From an uncultured Ignavibacteria bacterium (GTDB taxonomy: Bacteria > Bacteroidota > Ignavibacteria > Kapaibacteriales > UBA2268): a stretch of 7,222 bases of DNA. Shown in pieces: positions 1 to 7,222 of the stretch. The position numbers and the translations under genes are program-made. Each line of letters begins with the position of its first letter. The first letter of the stretch is position 1. The DNA lies in NCBI GenBank assembly GCA_903911805.1, contig CAIWET010000148.1:1-7222 (forward strand), written 5' to 3'. The notes under the pieces are model-generated. The model worked only from the letters and a program-made list of their open reading frames with translations, was not told the origin of the DNA and made no database searches.

Positions 1-50
1 AAATAATATAGTTGAAATATATAGGATACTTTATAAATTCTGGAGAATAA

Positions 51-2555
51 ATGAAAAAAGCAGTAATAATGGCCGGTGGATTTGGTACTCGACTCAGACC
101 ATTAACTATGACTATCCCAAAACCAATGGTGCCGATTTTGAATACACCGATGGTTGAGCACATTGTTAACTTATTGAAAAAACACAACATTAAAGACATT
201 TTATCTGTATTATATTTCAATCCAGAATCAATCACTTCATATTTTGAAGATGGTTCAAAATTTGGCGTTGAAATGAAATACGTTCTTGCTCAGGCAGATT
301 ATGGCACTGCCGGCGCAGTTAGAAATGCTGCCGAACATATAGATGATAGATTTATTATTATCTCAGGCGACGTTTTAACTGATTTTGACTTAACAAAAGC
401 TTTAGAATTCCACATTGAAAAAGGATCTAAAGCTACACTTTTATTAACAAGAGTTACAAAACCATTGCAATATGGAATCGTAATGACTGATGATGACGGT
501 AAAATTACAAGATTTTTAGAAAAACCATCCTGGGGCGAAGTATTTTCTGATACAATCAATACTGGAATTTATATTTTAGAGCGTGATGTTCTTGATTTGA
601 TACCATTTCAAGAAGAATTTGACTTCAGCAAAGACCTTTTCCCATTAATGCTTAAAAACGATATGCCACTTTATGGTTATATCGCTGATGGCTATTGGAG
701 AGATATTGGCAATCTTGAAGAATATAGATTTGGACAATTAGATGCAATTACTGGTGAGGTTGAAATCAATAAAAAAGGAATTGAAAAAGATAACCAATTT
801 GTAGATGAACATACTAGACTTGCTCCAACAGCTAAATTAAGTGGTTCAAATATCATAGGACACAATTCTTCAGTTGGAGACCATACTTTATTGCATAATT
901 GCGTAATTGGCAGAAATTGTTCAATTGGAAATGGCGTGAGACTTTCTGGAGTTACATTGTGGGACAATTGTTCAATTGGTGACTTTGCAGAAATTACTGA
1001 TGCTGTTCTTTGCAATGATTGTAAAGTCGGAATTTCAGCTAGAATAATGGAAAACGTTTACATTTCAGTTGGATGTACTATTGAAGACAATGCAACAATT
1101 CTTCCTAACCTGAAATTATGGCCAATGAAACACGTTGAGTCAGGCTCAGTGCTTGCCACTTCTCTTGTTCAAGAAGGTAAATGGCTTAAAGAACTCTTTA
1201 CTGATGCAAGAATTTCAGGTATTTCTAATATCGAAATTAATCCTGAATTTGGTGCCAAGCTTGGTGCTGCAATTGGTATGGCATTTGGTCAAAATTCAAC
1301 TTTAGTTGTTTCTCGCGATCCAGATCAAGTATCAAGATTTATGAAACGTGCAATTGGAGCTGGATTGAGTTCAGTTGGTGTAAAAATCAATGATTTACAG
1401 ACAACATCAATTCCACAAACAAGACAAGAATTGAGAACTGGAAAAATTCAGGGAGGTCTTCACATAAGAAAATCTCCAAGAGATCCTGAAATGACTGATA
1501 TCATTATTTTCAATAAAGACGGTCGTGATATTTCATTGAGTCAAACCAAAAGTATAGAAAGATTCTTCTTTGGCGAAGATATTAAAAGAGCTCATTATAA
1601 CAAAGTTGGTACAATTGCATTCCCTGAAAGAACAAACGAAATTTATATTCACAGATATATGCAATCTTTGAAAACTGAAGTAATTCAAGAGAGAAAATTC
1701 AAGATTTTAATCGATTATTCTTATGGATTGGCTTCATCAACTTTCCCTTATATTTTGGGAAAATTGAATGTTCAGGCATTATCACTACACGATTATGTTG
1801 ATGCTACCAAATTTAAACCAGATCCAACAACAATCTCTCAAACAGGAGACGAAGCAGCAAAAATTATGCGTTCGCTCGGTTATGAGCTTGGATTTATGAT
1901 GGAAACCGGTGCTGAGAAAATTTCATTAATTGACGAACGTGGCGTTTGGTATTCACCAATGAGACTTTTGACAATAGTTACTAAATTATTCTTAGAAACT
2001 CATAAGAACAGAGAACCATACAAGATTGCAGTATCAATAAATGCAAGTACTGAAATTGATATAATTGCAAAAGAATACAATGTGGAAGTAATAAGAATTA
2101 AAAATTCACATTCTGCTATGATGGATGCAACTTTAGACGAAAGCGTACTTTTTGTAGGTGGAGCTTGGGGCGGCTATATCTTTACAGAATTCTTATTTGC
2201 TTCTGACGGAATGTTTTCAGTTGGACAAATATTGGAAATGCTTGCTCAAACAAATATGAAGATTTCTCAATTAGACGAAATGCTTCCAAGAAGATACCAA
2301 TATAGCGTAAGTGTAAATTGCCCTTGGGAATTCAAAGGAACAGTAATGCGCAAAGCTATGGAATATTCTACTAATCAGGAAAGACAATTAGTAGAAGGTG
2401 TTAAAATCTTTTTAGGAGATGATTCAGTATTAATCACTCCAGACAAAGAAAAACCCGCATTCTGGGTAATTGGCGAAAGCAAACAATACGACCAAGCTGT
2501 GACTTTAGCTAAAAAGATTAGCGGACTTGTTACACATTGGCAAGATAACGACTAA
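51..2555 (+). CDS. Sugar-nucleotide pyrophosphorylase (mannose-1-phosphate guanylyltransferase-like) fused to a degenerate phosphomannomutase-like domain
   Basis: The predicted role is transfer of a nucleotide to a sugar 1-phosphate, most likely GTP plus mannose 1-phosphate to GDP-mannose, in the cytoplasm for surface-glycan synthesis. Residues 1-235 are a nucleotidyltransferase domain: the GTP/Mg signature AGGFGTRLRPLT (8-19), KPM (24-26), GTAG (85-88), GDVLTDFD (106-113), EKP (157-159), NTGIYIL (170-176) and GYWRDIG (214-220) are all present. This pattern resembles eukaryotic GMPPB-type enzymes. Residues about 250-370 carry hexapeptide repeats (IIGHNS, VIGRNC, SIGNGV, SIGDFA) of a left-handed beta-helix. 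Residues about 380-834 follow a phosphohexomutase layout, but the catalytic serine loop (468-479), metal loop (618-623), sugar loop (703-709) and phosphate loop (796-802) are all altered, so mutase activity is doubtful. The ATG start has GGAG at 42-45, five bases upstream. Long fusions of this architecture are known, for example in cyanobacteria. The nucleotide and sugar specificity cannot be read from sequence alone; UDP- or dTDP-glucose synthesis remains possible. Confidence 0.85.
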   Translation: MKKAVIMAGGFGTRLRPLTMTIPKPMVPILNTPMVEHIVNLLKKHNIKDILSVLYFNPESITSYFEDGSKFGVEMKYVLAQADYGTAGAVRNAAEHIDDRFIIISGDVLTDFDLTKALEFHIEKGSKATLLLTRVTKPLQYGIVMTDDDGKITRFLEKPSWGEVFSDTINTGIYILERDVLDLIPFQEEFDFSKDLFPLMLKNDMPLYGYIADGYWRDIGNLEEYRFGQLDAITGEVEINKKGIEKDNQFVDEHTRLAPTAKLSGSNIIGHNSSVGDHTLLHNCVIGRNCSIGNGVRLSGVTLWDNCSIGDFAEITDAVLCNDCKVGISARIMENVYISVGCTIEDNATILPNLKLWPMKHVESGSVLATSLVQEGKWLKELFTDARISGISNIEINPEFGAKLGAAIGMAFGQNSTLVVSRDPDQVSRFMKRAIGAGLSSVGVKINDLQTTSIPQTRQELRTGKIQGGLHIRKSPRDPEMTDIIIFNKDGRDISLSQTKSIERFFFGEDIKRAHYNKVGTIAFPERTNEIYIHRYMQSLKTEVIQERKFKILIDYSYGLASSTFPYILGKLNVQALSLHDYVDATKFKPDPTTISQTGDEAAKIMRSLGYELGFMMETGAEKISLIDERGVWYSPMRLLTIVTKLFLETHKNREPYKIAVSINASTEIDIIAKEYNVEVIRIKNSHSAMMDATLDESVLFVGGAWGGYIFTEFLFASDGMFSVGQILEMLAQTNMKISQLDEMLPRRYQYSVSVNCPWEFKGTVMRKAMEYSTNQERQLVEGVKIFLGDDSVLITPDKEKPAFWVIGESKQYDQAVTLAKKISGLVTHWQDND
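915..979 (+). repeat. 14-bp direct repeat within the beta-helix coding region
   Basis: The sequence AATTGTTCAATTGG occurs at 915-928 and again at 966-979, 51 bases apart and in the same reading frame. Both copies encode Asn-Cys-Ser-Ile-Gly of neighbouring hexapeptide turns in the left-handed beta-helix of the pyrophosphorylase. It reflects protein-level repetition and is not evidence of a mobile or regulatory element. Confidence 0.6.
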
Positions 2556-2556
2556 T

Positions 2557-3009
2557 ATGGATTTATCAAATCTGCTGAAACCGGAAAGAATTGCTCTTAA
2601 AGCAAATTTCAAGACAAAAGGGGAAGTTATAAACTTCCTCTTGAATCTTGCTAATAAGTCAGGACTTATTGTTGATCTCAAATCTGTTAAAGAAGAGATT
2701 TTGAAAAGAGAACGAGAAATGACTACCGCTATCGGCAAGGGTATTGCTATTCCTCACGCTAAAAGCAAGAATATCAAAGGGATACTTGCATCAGCTTGTG
2801 TATTAGAAACACCTATTGATTTTGATGCATTAGACAATCAACCCGTTCAACTCTGCTTTCTTATTCTCGGAAATGAAGCCAATATTGGTCAGCATTTACG
2901 AATTTTGAGTAAGATAAGTAGAATAATGGATAATGATGAATTTAGAGATAAATTGATAAATTCGAGAACTGAAATTGAATTTTTAAAACTTTTTAACGAT
3001 TATTCTTAA
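2557..3009 (+). CDS. PTS EIIA domain protein (fructose/mannitol/PtsN family)
   Basis: This 150-residue protein is a single EIIA domain, the usual length for stand-alone PtsN-like proteins. Such proteins accept a phosphoryl group from HPr or NPr on a histidine; they then pass it to a sugar permease or, in PtsN, act as regulators. The phosphorylation site is His67 in GIAIPHAKS (63-71), matching the family IPH motif. The second conserved active-site histidine is His113 in GQHLRILSKISRI (111-123). The N terminus (DLSNLLKPERI) and the helix with KGEVINFLLNLA (21-32) also fit the family. No EIIB or EIIC partner and no HPr or EI gene is in the window, which favours a regulatory role, but this is inference. 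I chose the ATG at 2557: it lies one base after the stop of the upstream gene and gives a normal family N terminus. A TTG at 2527 in the same frame would add ten residues inside the upstream gene. No strong Shine-Dalgarno is seen, so translation is probably coupled to the upstream gene. Confidence 0.88.
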   Translation: MDLSNLLKPERIALKANFKTKGEVINFLLNLANKSGLIVDLKSVKEEILKREREMTTAIGKGIAIPHAKSKNIKGILASACVLETPIDFDALDNQPVQLCFLILGNEANIGQHLRILSKISRIMDNDEFRDKLINSRTEIEFLKLFNDYS

Positions 3010-3071
3010 AGAAAACACTTTTTAATCGTCTTTACTTTAATTTTTATTTGGAAAAAATTGGGATTTATTAA

Positions 3072-6000
3072 ATGGTTAACCTAAATAATGCTTTTATTGA
3101 AGATTTGTACTATGAATTTTTAAAAGATCCGGATTCTGTTAATGATGAATGGAAGTCTTATTTTGCTAATTATAAGCTGGAAAACACAGCTGCAGTAACG
3201 CAGGTTGTGCGCGAATCAGTAAAAGTTGCTCCAGTGACGACTGCTTCAACTGCAACAAGCGATAATTTGCAAGCACTTTCTAATATTCAGCAAAAAATTG
3301 CTGAAAATATGGAATATAGCTTAAATGTGCCAACTGCAACATCAGCTAGAACAATTCCAGTTAAAGCATTAGATGAAAATCGTAGAGTTATAAATAAATA
3401 TTTAGCAAAAGTAAAAAGAAATAAAATTTCCTTTACTCATTTGATGGCTTGGGCAATTATTAAAGCATTAAATAAATATCCTTTTATGAATGACTCATTC
3501 GTAAAAGTTGACGGTAAATCATATAGACAGAAAAATCCTCATATAAATATAGGATTTGCTGTGGACGTTGTCCAAAAAGGTGGAAACCGTATTTTATTAG
3601 TTCCAAATGTAAAAGAAGCTGAAAAGAAAACATTCATCGAATTCATCGATGCTTATGATAAATTAGTTGATAATTCCAGAAAAGGAAAAATCAATCCTGA
3701 TGATTTGGTAGGAACTACTGTTTCGATTACCAATCCTGGAATGATTGGAACAAACTTTTCAAACCCAAGATTAATGCAAGGGCAAGGGCTAATTATTGCC
3801 ACTGGCTCAATTGATTATCCAAATGAATTCAAAGCTGTTAGAAATGAAGTTCTAACTCAGTTGGCAATTTCTAAAGTGACTACAATCACATCAACTTATG
3901 ACCATAGAATAATTCAGGGTGCTGAATCAGCAGAATTTTTGCAATATCTTAATAAATTATTATTAGGTGAAGAATTCTTTTATGACCAAATTTTTGCCAA
4001 TTTAAAAATTCCATTTGAACCAATTAAGTGGACCGCAGATTCTGTTAAATATACAAGATTTGGCCAATTTGATGAGCACGAAATAATCGAGAAATCAGCT
4101 CACGTAATGCTTTTAATTAATGCTTATCGTGTTCGCGGACATTTACTTGCATCAGTTAATCCATTAGGTCACGCATCTTATTATTATCCTGAATTGGACC
4201 CATCTTATTATGGTTTCAATATTTGGGATTTGGATAGACTTTTTCACGCAGACGATAGCTGGAATAATAATGAAATGACTTTAAGAGATATAATTGAACT
4301 ATTGAGAGATACTTATTGCGGGCATATTGGCGTAGAATTTATGCATATGCAAGAAAGCTCTCAAAAAGAATGGGTAAAAGAATATCTAGAAAGCTCAAGA
4401 AGTTCAATTAAATATTCGAATGAAGAAAAAATCCACGCTTTTAGAAAATTACTAACTGCAGAAGAATTTGAAAACTTTTTGCATACAAAATTTGTGGGAC
4501 ATAAGAGATTTTCACTCGAAGGATCCGAGTCATTAATTGTTATGCTTGATAAAATTAATAATATCTCTGCAAAAAATGATGCTCATTCTGTCGTAATCGG
4601 TATGGCTCACAGAGGAAGACTTAACGTATTGGCAAATACATTAGGTAAAAACTTAGAAAAAATCTTTGCAGAATTCGATGGAGAATATGACCCTTCAACG
4701 TTCCACGGATCTGGTGATGTTAAATATCATCTTGGCGATTCAGGTGTTTATGAATACGACAATAAAAGCTTGAATATCGTTTTAGCACCAAATCCATCGC
4801 ATTTGGAATTAGTTGACCCTGTAATTGAAGGAATGGCAAAGGCAATTCAAACACAGATTTCTGACCACGATTTTTCTAAAGTAATACCAGTATTAATCCA
4901 CGGTGACAATGCTTTTGCTGGTCAGGGAATTGTTCCGGAAACATTGAATTTATCTCAATTAGAAGGATATAAAACTGGTGGTACAATTCACATTGTAGTA
5001 AATAACCAAATCGGATTTACAACAACTGCCGAAGATGCCCGCTCAACTGTTTATGCAACTGACATTGCAAAAATGATTCAGGTACCAATTATTCACGTAA
5101 ATGGTAACGACCCAGAGGCAATTACAACTGCAACAATTTTTGCTTATGAATATAGAAATAAATTTGGTAGAGATGTAGTAATTGATATACTTTGCTATCG
5201 CAAATATGGTCATAATGAAGGTGATGAGCCTACTTATACTCAACCATTGCTTTATAAAAAAATTCGTGGGATGAAACCAATAAGCGAGATTTATAAAAGC
5301 GAATTAATAAAAGAAAAAGTATTTACTGAAGATATTGCAACAGAAATAACTCGAGATATTCAAAAGAAATTTTATGATATCTTCATAAATAGAGCAGTTA
5401 ATAAAAATAAACCAAGAGCCAAGAAAGAATATCATACATTCGATGTATTTGAGCCGGTTAACACTGCAATTAGCAATGAGGATTATGATTTGATTGCCAA
5501 CGCAATTTCGACTGTTCCTGAAGACTTTAAGATGAATCCTAAGGTTAAAACACTCTTGAAGAAGAGAAGAGAAATGAGCTTTTCAGCAAAACCTGAAATT
5601 GATTGGGCTTTAGGAGAAGCATTTGGTCTTGGTTCATTAGTAATTGACGGAAATGAAGTAAGATTTACTGGTCAGGATTCCAGAAGAGGCACCTTTAGTC
5701 AACGTCACGCTGTATTAACAGATATCGAATCTGAAGAAATTTATACACCAATAAATCATATCAAAAACAATCAGCAAGAACTTAAGATTTATGATAGTCC
5801 TTTATCAGAAATAGCTGTTATGGGGTTTGAATTTGGTTATAGTATGTTGATGCCAGATAGTTTAACTATTTGGGAAGCCCAATTTGGAGATTTTGCGAAT
5901 AATGCACAATCAATGGTTGACCAATTTATTTGTAGCAGTGAATCGAAGTGGCTTAAAACTTGTAATTTGACTTTATTATTGCCTCATAGCTATGATGGAC

Positions 6001-6626
6001 AAGGACCAGAGCACTCAAGTGCAAGATTAGAAAGATATTTGCAGTTATGTGCCGAAGAAAATATGATTGTTGGAAATCTAACAACTCCAGCTCAGTATTT
6101 CCACGCTTTAAGAAGACAAGTAAAAGCAAATTGGAGAAAACCTTTAGTATTGATGACACCAAAAGGAATGTTAAGACATCCAATGGCAGTATCAATAAAA
6201 AATGATTTTATTTCAGGTGGCTTCCAAGAGATAATTGATGATAATAGAATTGCAGAAAAATCAAATGTAAATAGATTAGTATTTTGCACAGGTAAAGTCT
6301 ATTATGATTTAATGGCTGAATTACTTAAAAATGAAGTTCGTAAAAATGAAATTGCAGTAATCAGAATAGAACAAATTTATCCATTCCATCATAATAAATT
6401 TTCAGAAATTCTTAAGGAATATCCAAATGCTCAGGAATTTATATGGCTTCAAGAAGAGCCAAAAAATATGGGTGCTTGGACATATATTTGCCACGAATTG
6501 GCAGAACATATTCCATTCCAAAATATTAAATATGTAGGAAGAAAAGCTGCGGCAGCACCAGCAACAGGATTTTATAAAAAGCATGTTGAAGAACAAAATG
6601 AGATATTAAGGTTATCAATTGAGTAA
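3072..6626 (+). CDS. kgd: Multifunctional 2-oxoglutarate dehydrogenase/decarboxylase, fused E2-E1 (Kgd/OdhA type)
   Basis: This ThDP enzyme decarboxylates 2-oxoglutarate in the TCA cycle. With lipoyl protein and Lpd partners it would feed succinyl-CoA formation; the actinobacterial relatives can also release succinic semialdehyde or condense with glyoxylate. Residues 1-35 are the E1o N-terminal segment (FIEDLYYEFLKDP, then W27). A short Thr/Ala/Val linker (about 38-62) leads to an E2 acyltransferase domain at about 75-310, with VPTATSART (87-95), NPGMIGT (221-227) and TYDHRIIQGAE (275-285). The E1 core follows: KRFSLEG (478-484), MAHRGRLNVL (511-520), HGSGDVKYH (545-553), the ThDP/Mg stretch GDNAFAGQG (611-619) through NNQIGFTT (644-651), catalytic Glu935 in WEAQFGD, and HSYDGQGPEHSSAR (972-985). 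There is no lipoyl or peripheral-subunit-binding domain, as in mycobacterial Kgd, so a lipoyl carrier from another complex is needed. The E2 motif has Gln282 where classic E2s have Asp; from memory, actinobacterial Kgd shares this. Length is close to the mycobacterial protein (about 1230), the difference being largely a shorter linker. A weak GGGA (3060-3063) precedes the ATG. The gene is also called sucA or odhA. Confidence 0.95.
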   Translation: MVNLNNAFIEDLYYEFLKDPDSVNDEWKSYFANYKLENTAAVTQVVRESVKVAPVTTASTATSDNLQALSNIQQKIAENMEYSLNVPTATSARTIPVKALDENRRVINKYLAKVKRNKISFTHLMAWAIIKALNKYPFMNDSFVKVDGKSYRQKNPHINIGFAVDVVQKGGNRILLVPNVKEAEKKTFIEFIDAYDKLVDNSRKGKINPDDLVGTTVSITNPGMIGTNFSNPRLMQGQGLIIATGSIDYPNEFKAVRNEVLTQLAISKVTTITSTYDHRIIQGAESAEFLQYLNKLLLGEEFFYDQIFANLKIPFEPIKWTADSVKYTRFGQFDEHEIIEKSAHVMLLINAYRVRGHLLASVNPLGHASYYYPELDPSYYGFNIWDLDRLFHADDSWNNNEMTLRDIIELLRDTYCGHIGVEFMHMQESSQKEWVKEYLESSRSSIKYSNEEKIHAFRKLLTAEEFENFLHTKFVGHKRFSLEGSESLIVMLDKINNISAKNDAHSVVIGMAHRGRLNVLANTLGKNLEKIFAEFDGEYDPSTFHGSGDVKYHLGDSGVYEYDNKSLNIVLAPNPSHLELVDPVIEGMAKAIQTQISDHDFSKVIPVLIHGDNAFAGQGIVPETLNLSQLEGYKTGGTIHIVVNNQIGFTTTAEDARSTVYATDIAKMIQVPIIHVNGNDPEAITTATIFAYEYRNKFGRDVVIDILCYRKYGHNEGDEPTYTQPLLYKKIRGMKPISEIYKSELIKEKVFTEDIATEITRDIQKKFYDIFINRAVNKNKPRAKKEYHTFDVFEPVNTAISNEDYDLIANAISTVPEDFKMNPKVKTLLKKRREMSFSAKPEIDWALGEAFGLGSLVIDGNEVRFTGQDSRRGTFSQRHAVLTDIESEEIYTPINHIKNNQQELKIYDSPLSEIAVMGFEFGYSMLMPDSLTIWEAQFGDFANNAQSMVDQFICSSESKWLKTCNLTLLLPHSYDGQGPEHSSARLERYLQLCAEENMIVGNLTTPAQYFHALRRQVKANWRKPLVLMTPKGMLRHPMAVSIKNDFISGGFQEIIDDNRIAEKSNVNRLVFCTGKVYYDLMAELLKNEVRKNEIAVIRIEQIYPFHHNKFSEILKEYPNAQEFIWLQEEPKNMGAWTYICHELAEHIPFQNIKYVGRKAAAAPATGFYKKHVEEQNEILRLSIE
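6608..6611 (+). promoter_or_regulatory. Shine-Dalgarno-like site for the TTG-initiated sensor kinase gene
   Basis: AAGG lies inside the last codons of the upstream 2-oxoglutarate dehydrogenase gene, seven bases before the TTG at 6619. It supports that TTG as the start: the same frame has a stop at 6607-6609, so no upstream start can exist, and the product from TTG begins exactly like a receiver domain (SKILVIEDD). Confidence 0.5.
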
Positions 6627-7222
6627 AATATTAGTCATAGAAGATGATAAATTGATTTTAAAATCGCTGATTATTATTCTTAATTCAGAGGGTTTTGAAA
6701 CAATATCTGCTGAAAATGGACTTGATGGGATTGAGTTAGCTCTTTCTGAAAGTCCCGACTTGGTTTTGTCTGACATTAATTTGAAGGATATTTCAGGTAT
6801 GGAAGTTTTCAATTCTTTGCGCAAAGATTCTAGAACAATTTCAAGCCCATTCATATTTATTTCTGGAATGTCAGAAATTGATGATATTAGAAAAGGAATG
6901 TCACTTGGTGCAGATGATTATATTGTTAAACCTTTTAAACAAGCTGATGTAGTAAATTCAATAAAAGCAAGATTACATAAAAAAGCAGAAAATGATAATA
7001 TTCTTATTATGAAATTTGAGAATTTTAGGAAGAGTATTTCAAAGATGATTCCTCACGAGATGAGAACACCTTTGACAGGAATTCTTGGTCTTTCTGATTT
7101 TCTGATTAATGATATTGATAATTTAAAAAAGGAAGAAATTGTTGAAATTTTAAATCATTTAAATAATTCTGCAAAAAGACTAAATAATGTTATTATTAGA
7201 TATATAAATTATTCTAAAATAT
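6619..7222 (+). CDS. Hybrid two-component protein: receiver domain followed by histidine kinase (partial, runs off the window)
   Basis: The first 201 residues are present and the frame is still open at the window edge. Residues 1-120 form a complete receiver domain: acidic pocket EDD (8-10), phospho-acceptor Asp52 in LSDINLKD (50-57), Ser82 in ISG, and Lys104 in VKPF (103-106). Residues about 125-200 form a HisKA dimerisation helix pair with the H-box PHEMRTPLTGI (145-155), where His146 is the autophosphorylation site. An ATPase domain (HATPase_c) is expected beyond the edge but is not seen. No transmembrane segment lies in the visible part, so the protein looks cytoplasmic up to this point. 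It would take phosphate on the receiver from another kinase, or signal internally, and autophosphorylate on His146; its partner is unknown. The start is TTG, overlapping the preceding gene by 8 bases, with AAGG seven bases upstream. This overlap suggests co-transcription and coupled translation with the 2-oxoglutarate dehydrogenase gene. A plain response regulator is ruled out by the H-box. Confidence 0.85.
   Translation, partial: MSKILVIEDDKLILKSLIIILNSEGFETISAENGLDGIELALSESPDLVLSDINLKDISGMEVFNSLRKDSRTISSPFIFISGMSEIDDIRKGMSLGADDYIVKPFKQADVVNSIKARLHKKAENDNILIMKFENFRKSISKMIPHEMRTPLTGILGLSDFLINDIDNLKKEEIVEILNHLNNSAKRLNNVIIRYINYSKI

Noticed and set aside
2527..2556. TTG start ten codons upstream for the EIIA protein
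   Set aside because: It lies inside the upstream gene, adds residues not expected for the family, and the ATG at 2557 gives a standard N terminus.
3006..3049. Inverted repeat TTAAAG/CTTTAA followed by a T-rich tract, resembling a terminator after the EIIA gene
   Set aside because: The stem is only six pairs, five of them A-T, with a loop of more than 20 bases; in such AT-rich DNA this is expected by chance and would form a very weak hairpin.
3010..3071. Possible promoter in the 62-base gap before kgd
   Set aside because: No sigma-70 -35/-10 pair with good spacing and no Bacteroidota-type TAnnTTTG element could be found; a promoter may exist but the sequence does not show it.
5043..5243. Antisense open frames of 64-107 codons opposite the large genes, for example here and at 299-559, 692-1015 and 5953-6195
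   Set aside because: They lie wholly opposite well-supported coding sequence, lack recognisable domains and show low-complexity composition typical of reverse-complement shadow frames.
6619..6626. Frameshift hypothesis: kgd and the receiver domain as one broken fusion gene
   Set aside because: Kgd ends at the usual family C terminus, and the receiver domain begins at its usual first residues with its own ribosome-binding-like site, so these are two intact, overlapping genes.
6615..6854. Minus-strand open frame of 79 codons at the kgd-kinase junction
   Set aside because: The plus strand encodes a clear receiver domain with all key residues across the same bases, so the minus-strand frame is a shadow.

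Overview
The window is a compact, AT-rich, four-gene stretch, all on the + strand, with almost no non-coding DNA. In order it encodes: (1) an 834-residue sugar-nucleotide pyrophosphorylase fused to a left-handed beta-helix and a phosphomannomutase-like domain; (2) a 150-residue stand-alone PTS EIIA domain of the fructose/mannitol/PtsN family; (3) an 1184-residue fused E2-E1 2-oxoglutarate dehydrogenase/decarboxylase of the Kgd/OdhA type; and (4) the start of a REC-HisKA hybrid sensor kinase that runs off the right edge. No RNA gene, mobile element, CRISPR array or convincing terminator is visible.

The organism is a bacterium with low G+C (roughly one third by eye). The Kgd-type fusion is best known from Actinobacteria, but the AT-rich, Lys/Asn/Ile-rich coding style does not fit that phylum. 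From memory, similar fusions occur in the Bacteroidota/Ignavibacteria/Kapabacteria (FCB) group, which is my best guess for the source. That placement is an inference and not secure.

Layout: genes 1 and 2 are separated by one base (TAATATG) and are probably translationally coupled. A 62-base gap, the longest internal non-coding stretch, precedes gene 3. Gene 4 begins with a TTG codon overlapping the last 8 bases of gene 3. The four genes are probably transcribed as one or two units. Functionally they touch activated-sugar supply (surface polysaccharide or glycoprotein), phosphotransfer signalling, the 2-oxoglutarate node of carbon/nitrogen metabolism, and two-component signalling. A direct functional link between them is not shown by the sequence.

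The most unusual point is in gene 1. Its phosphomannomutase-like half keeps the fold landmarks, but all four active-site loops are rewritten, so it looks like a pseudoenzyme domain attached to an intact-looking nucleotidyltransferase.
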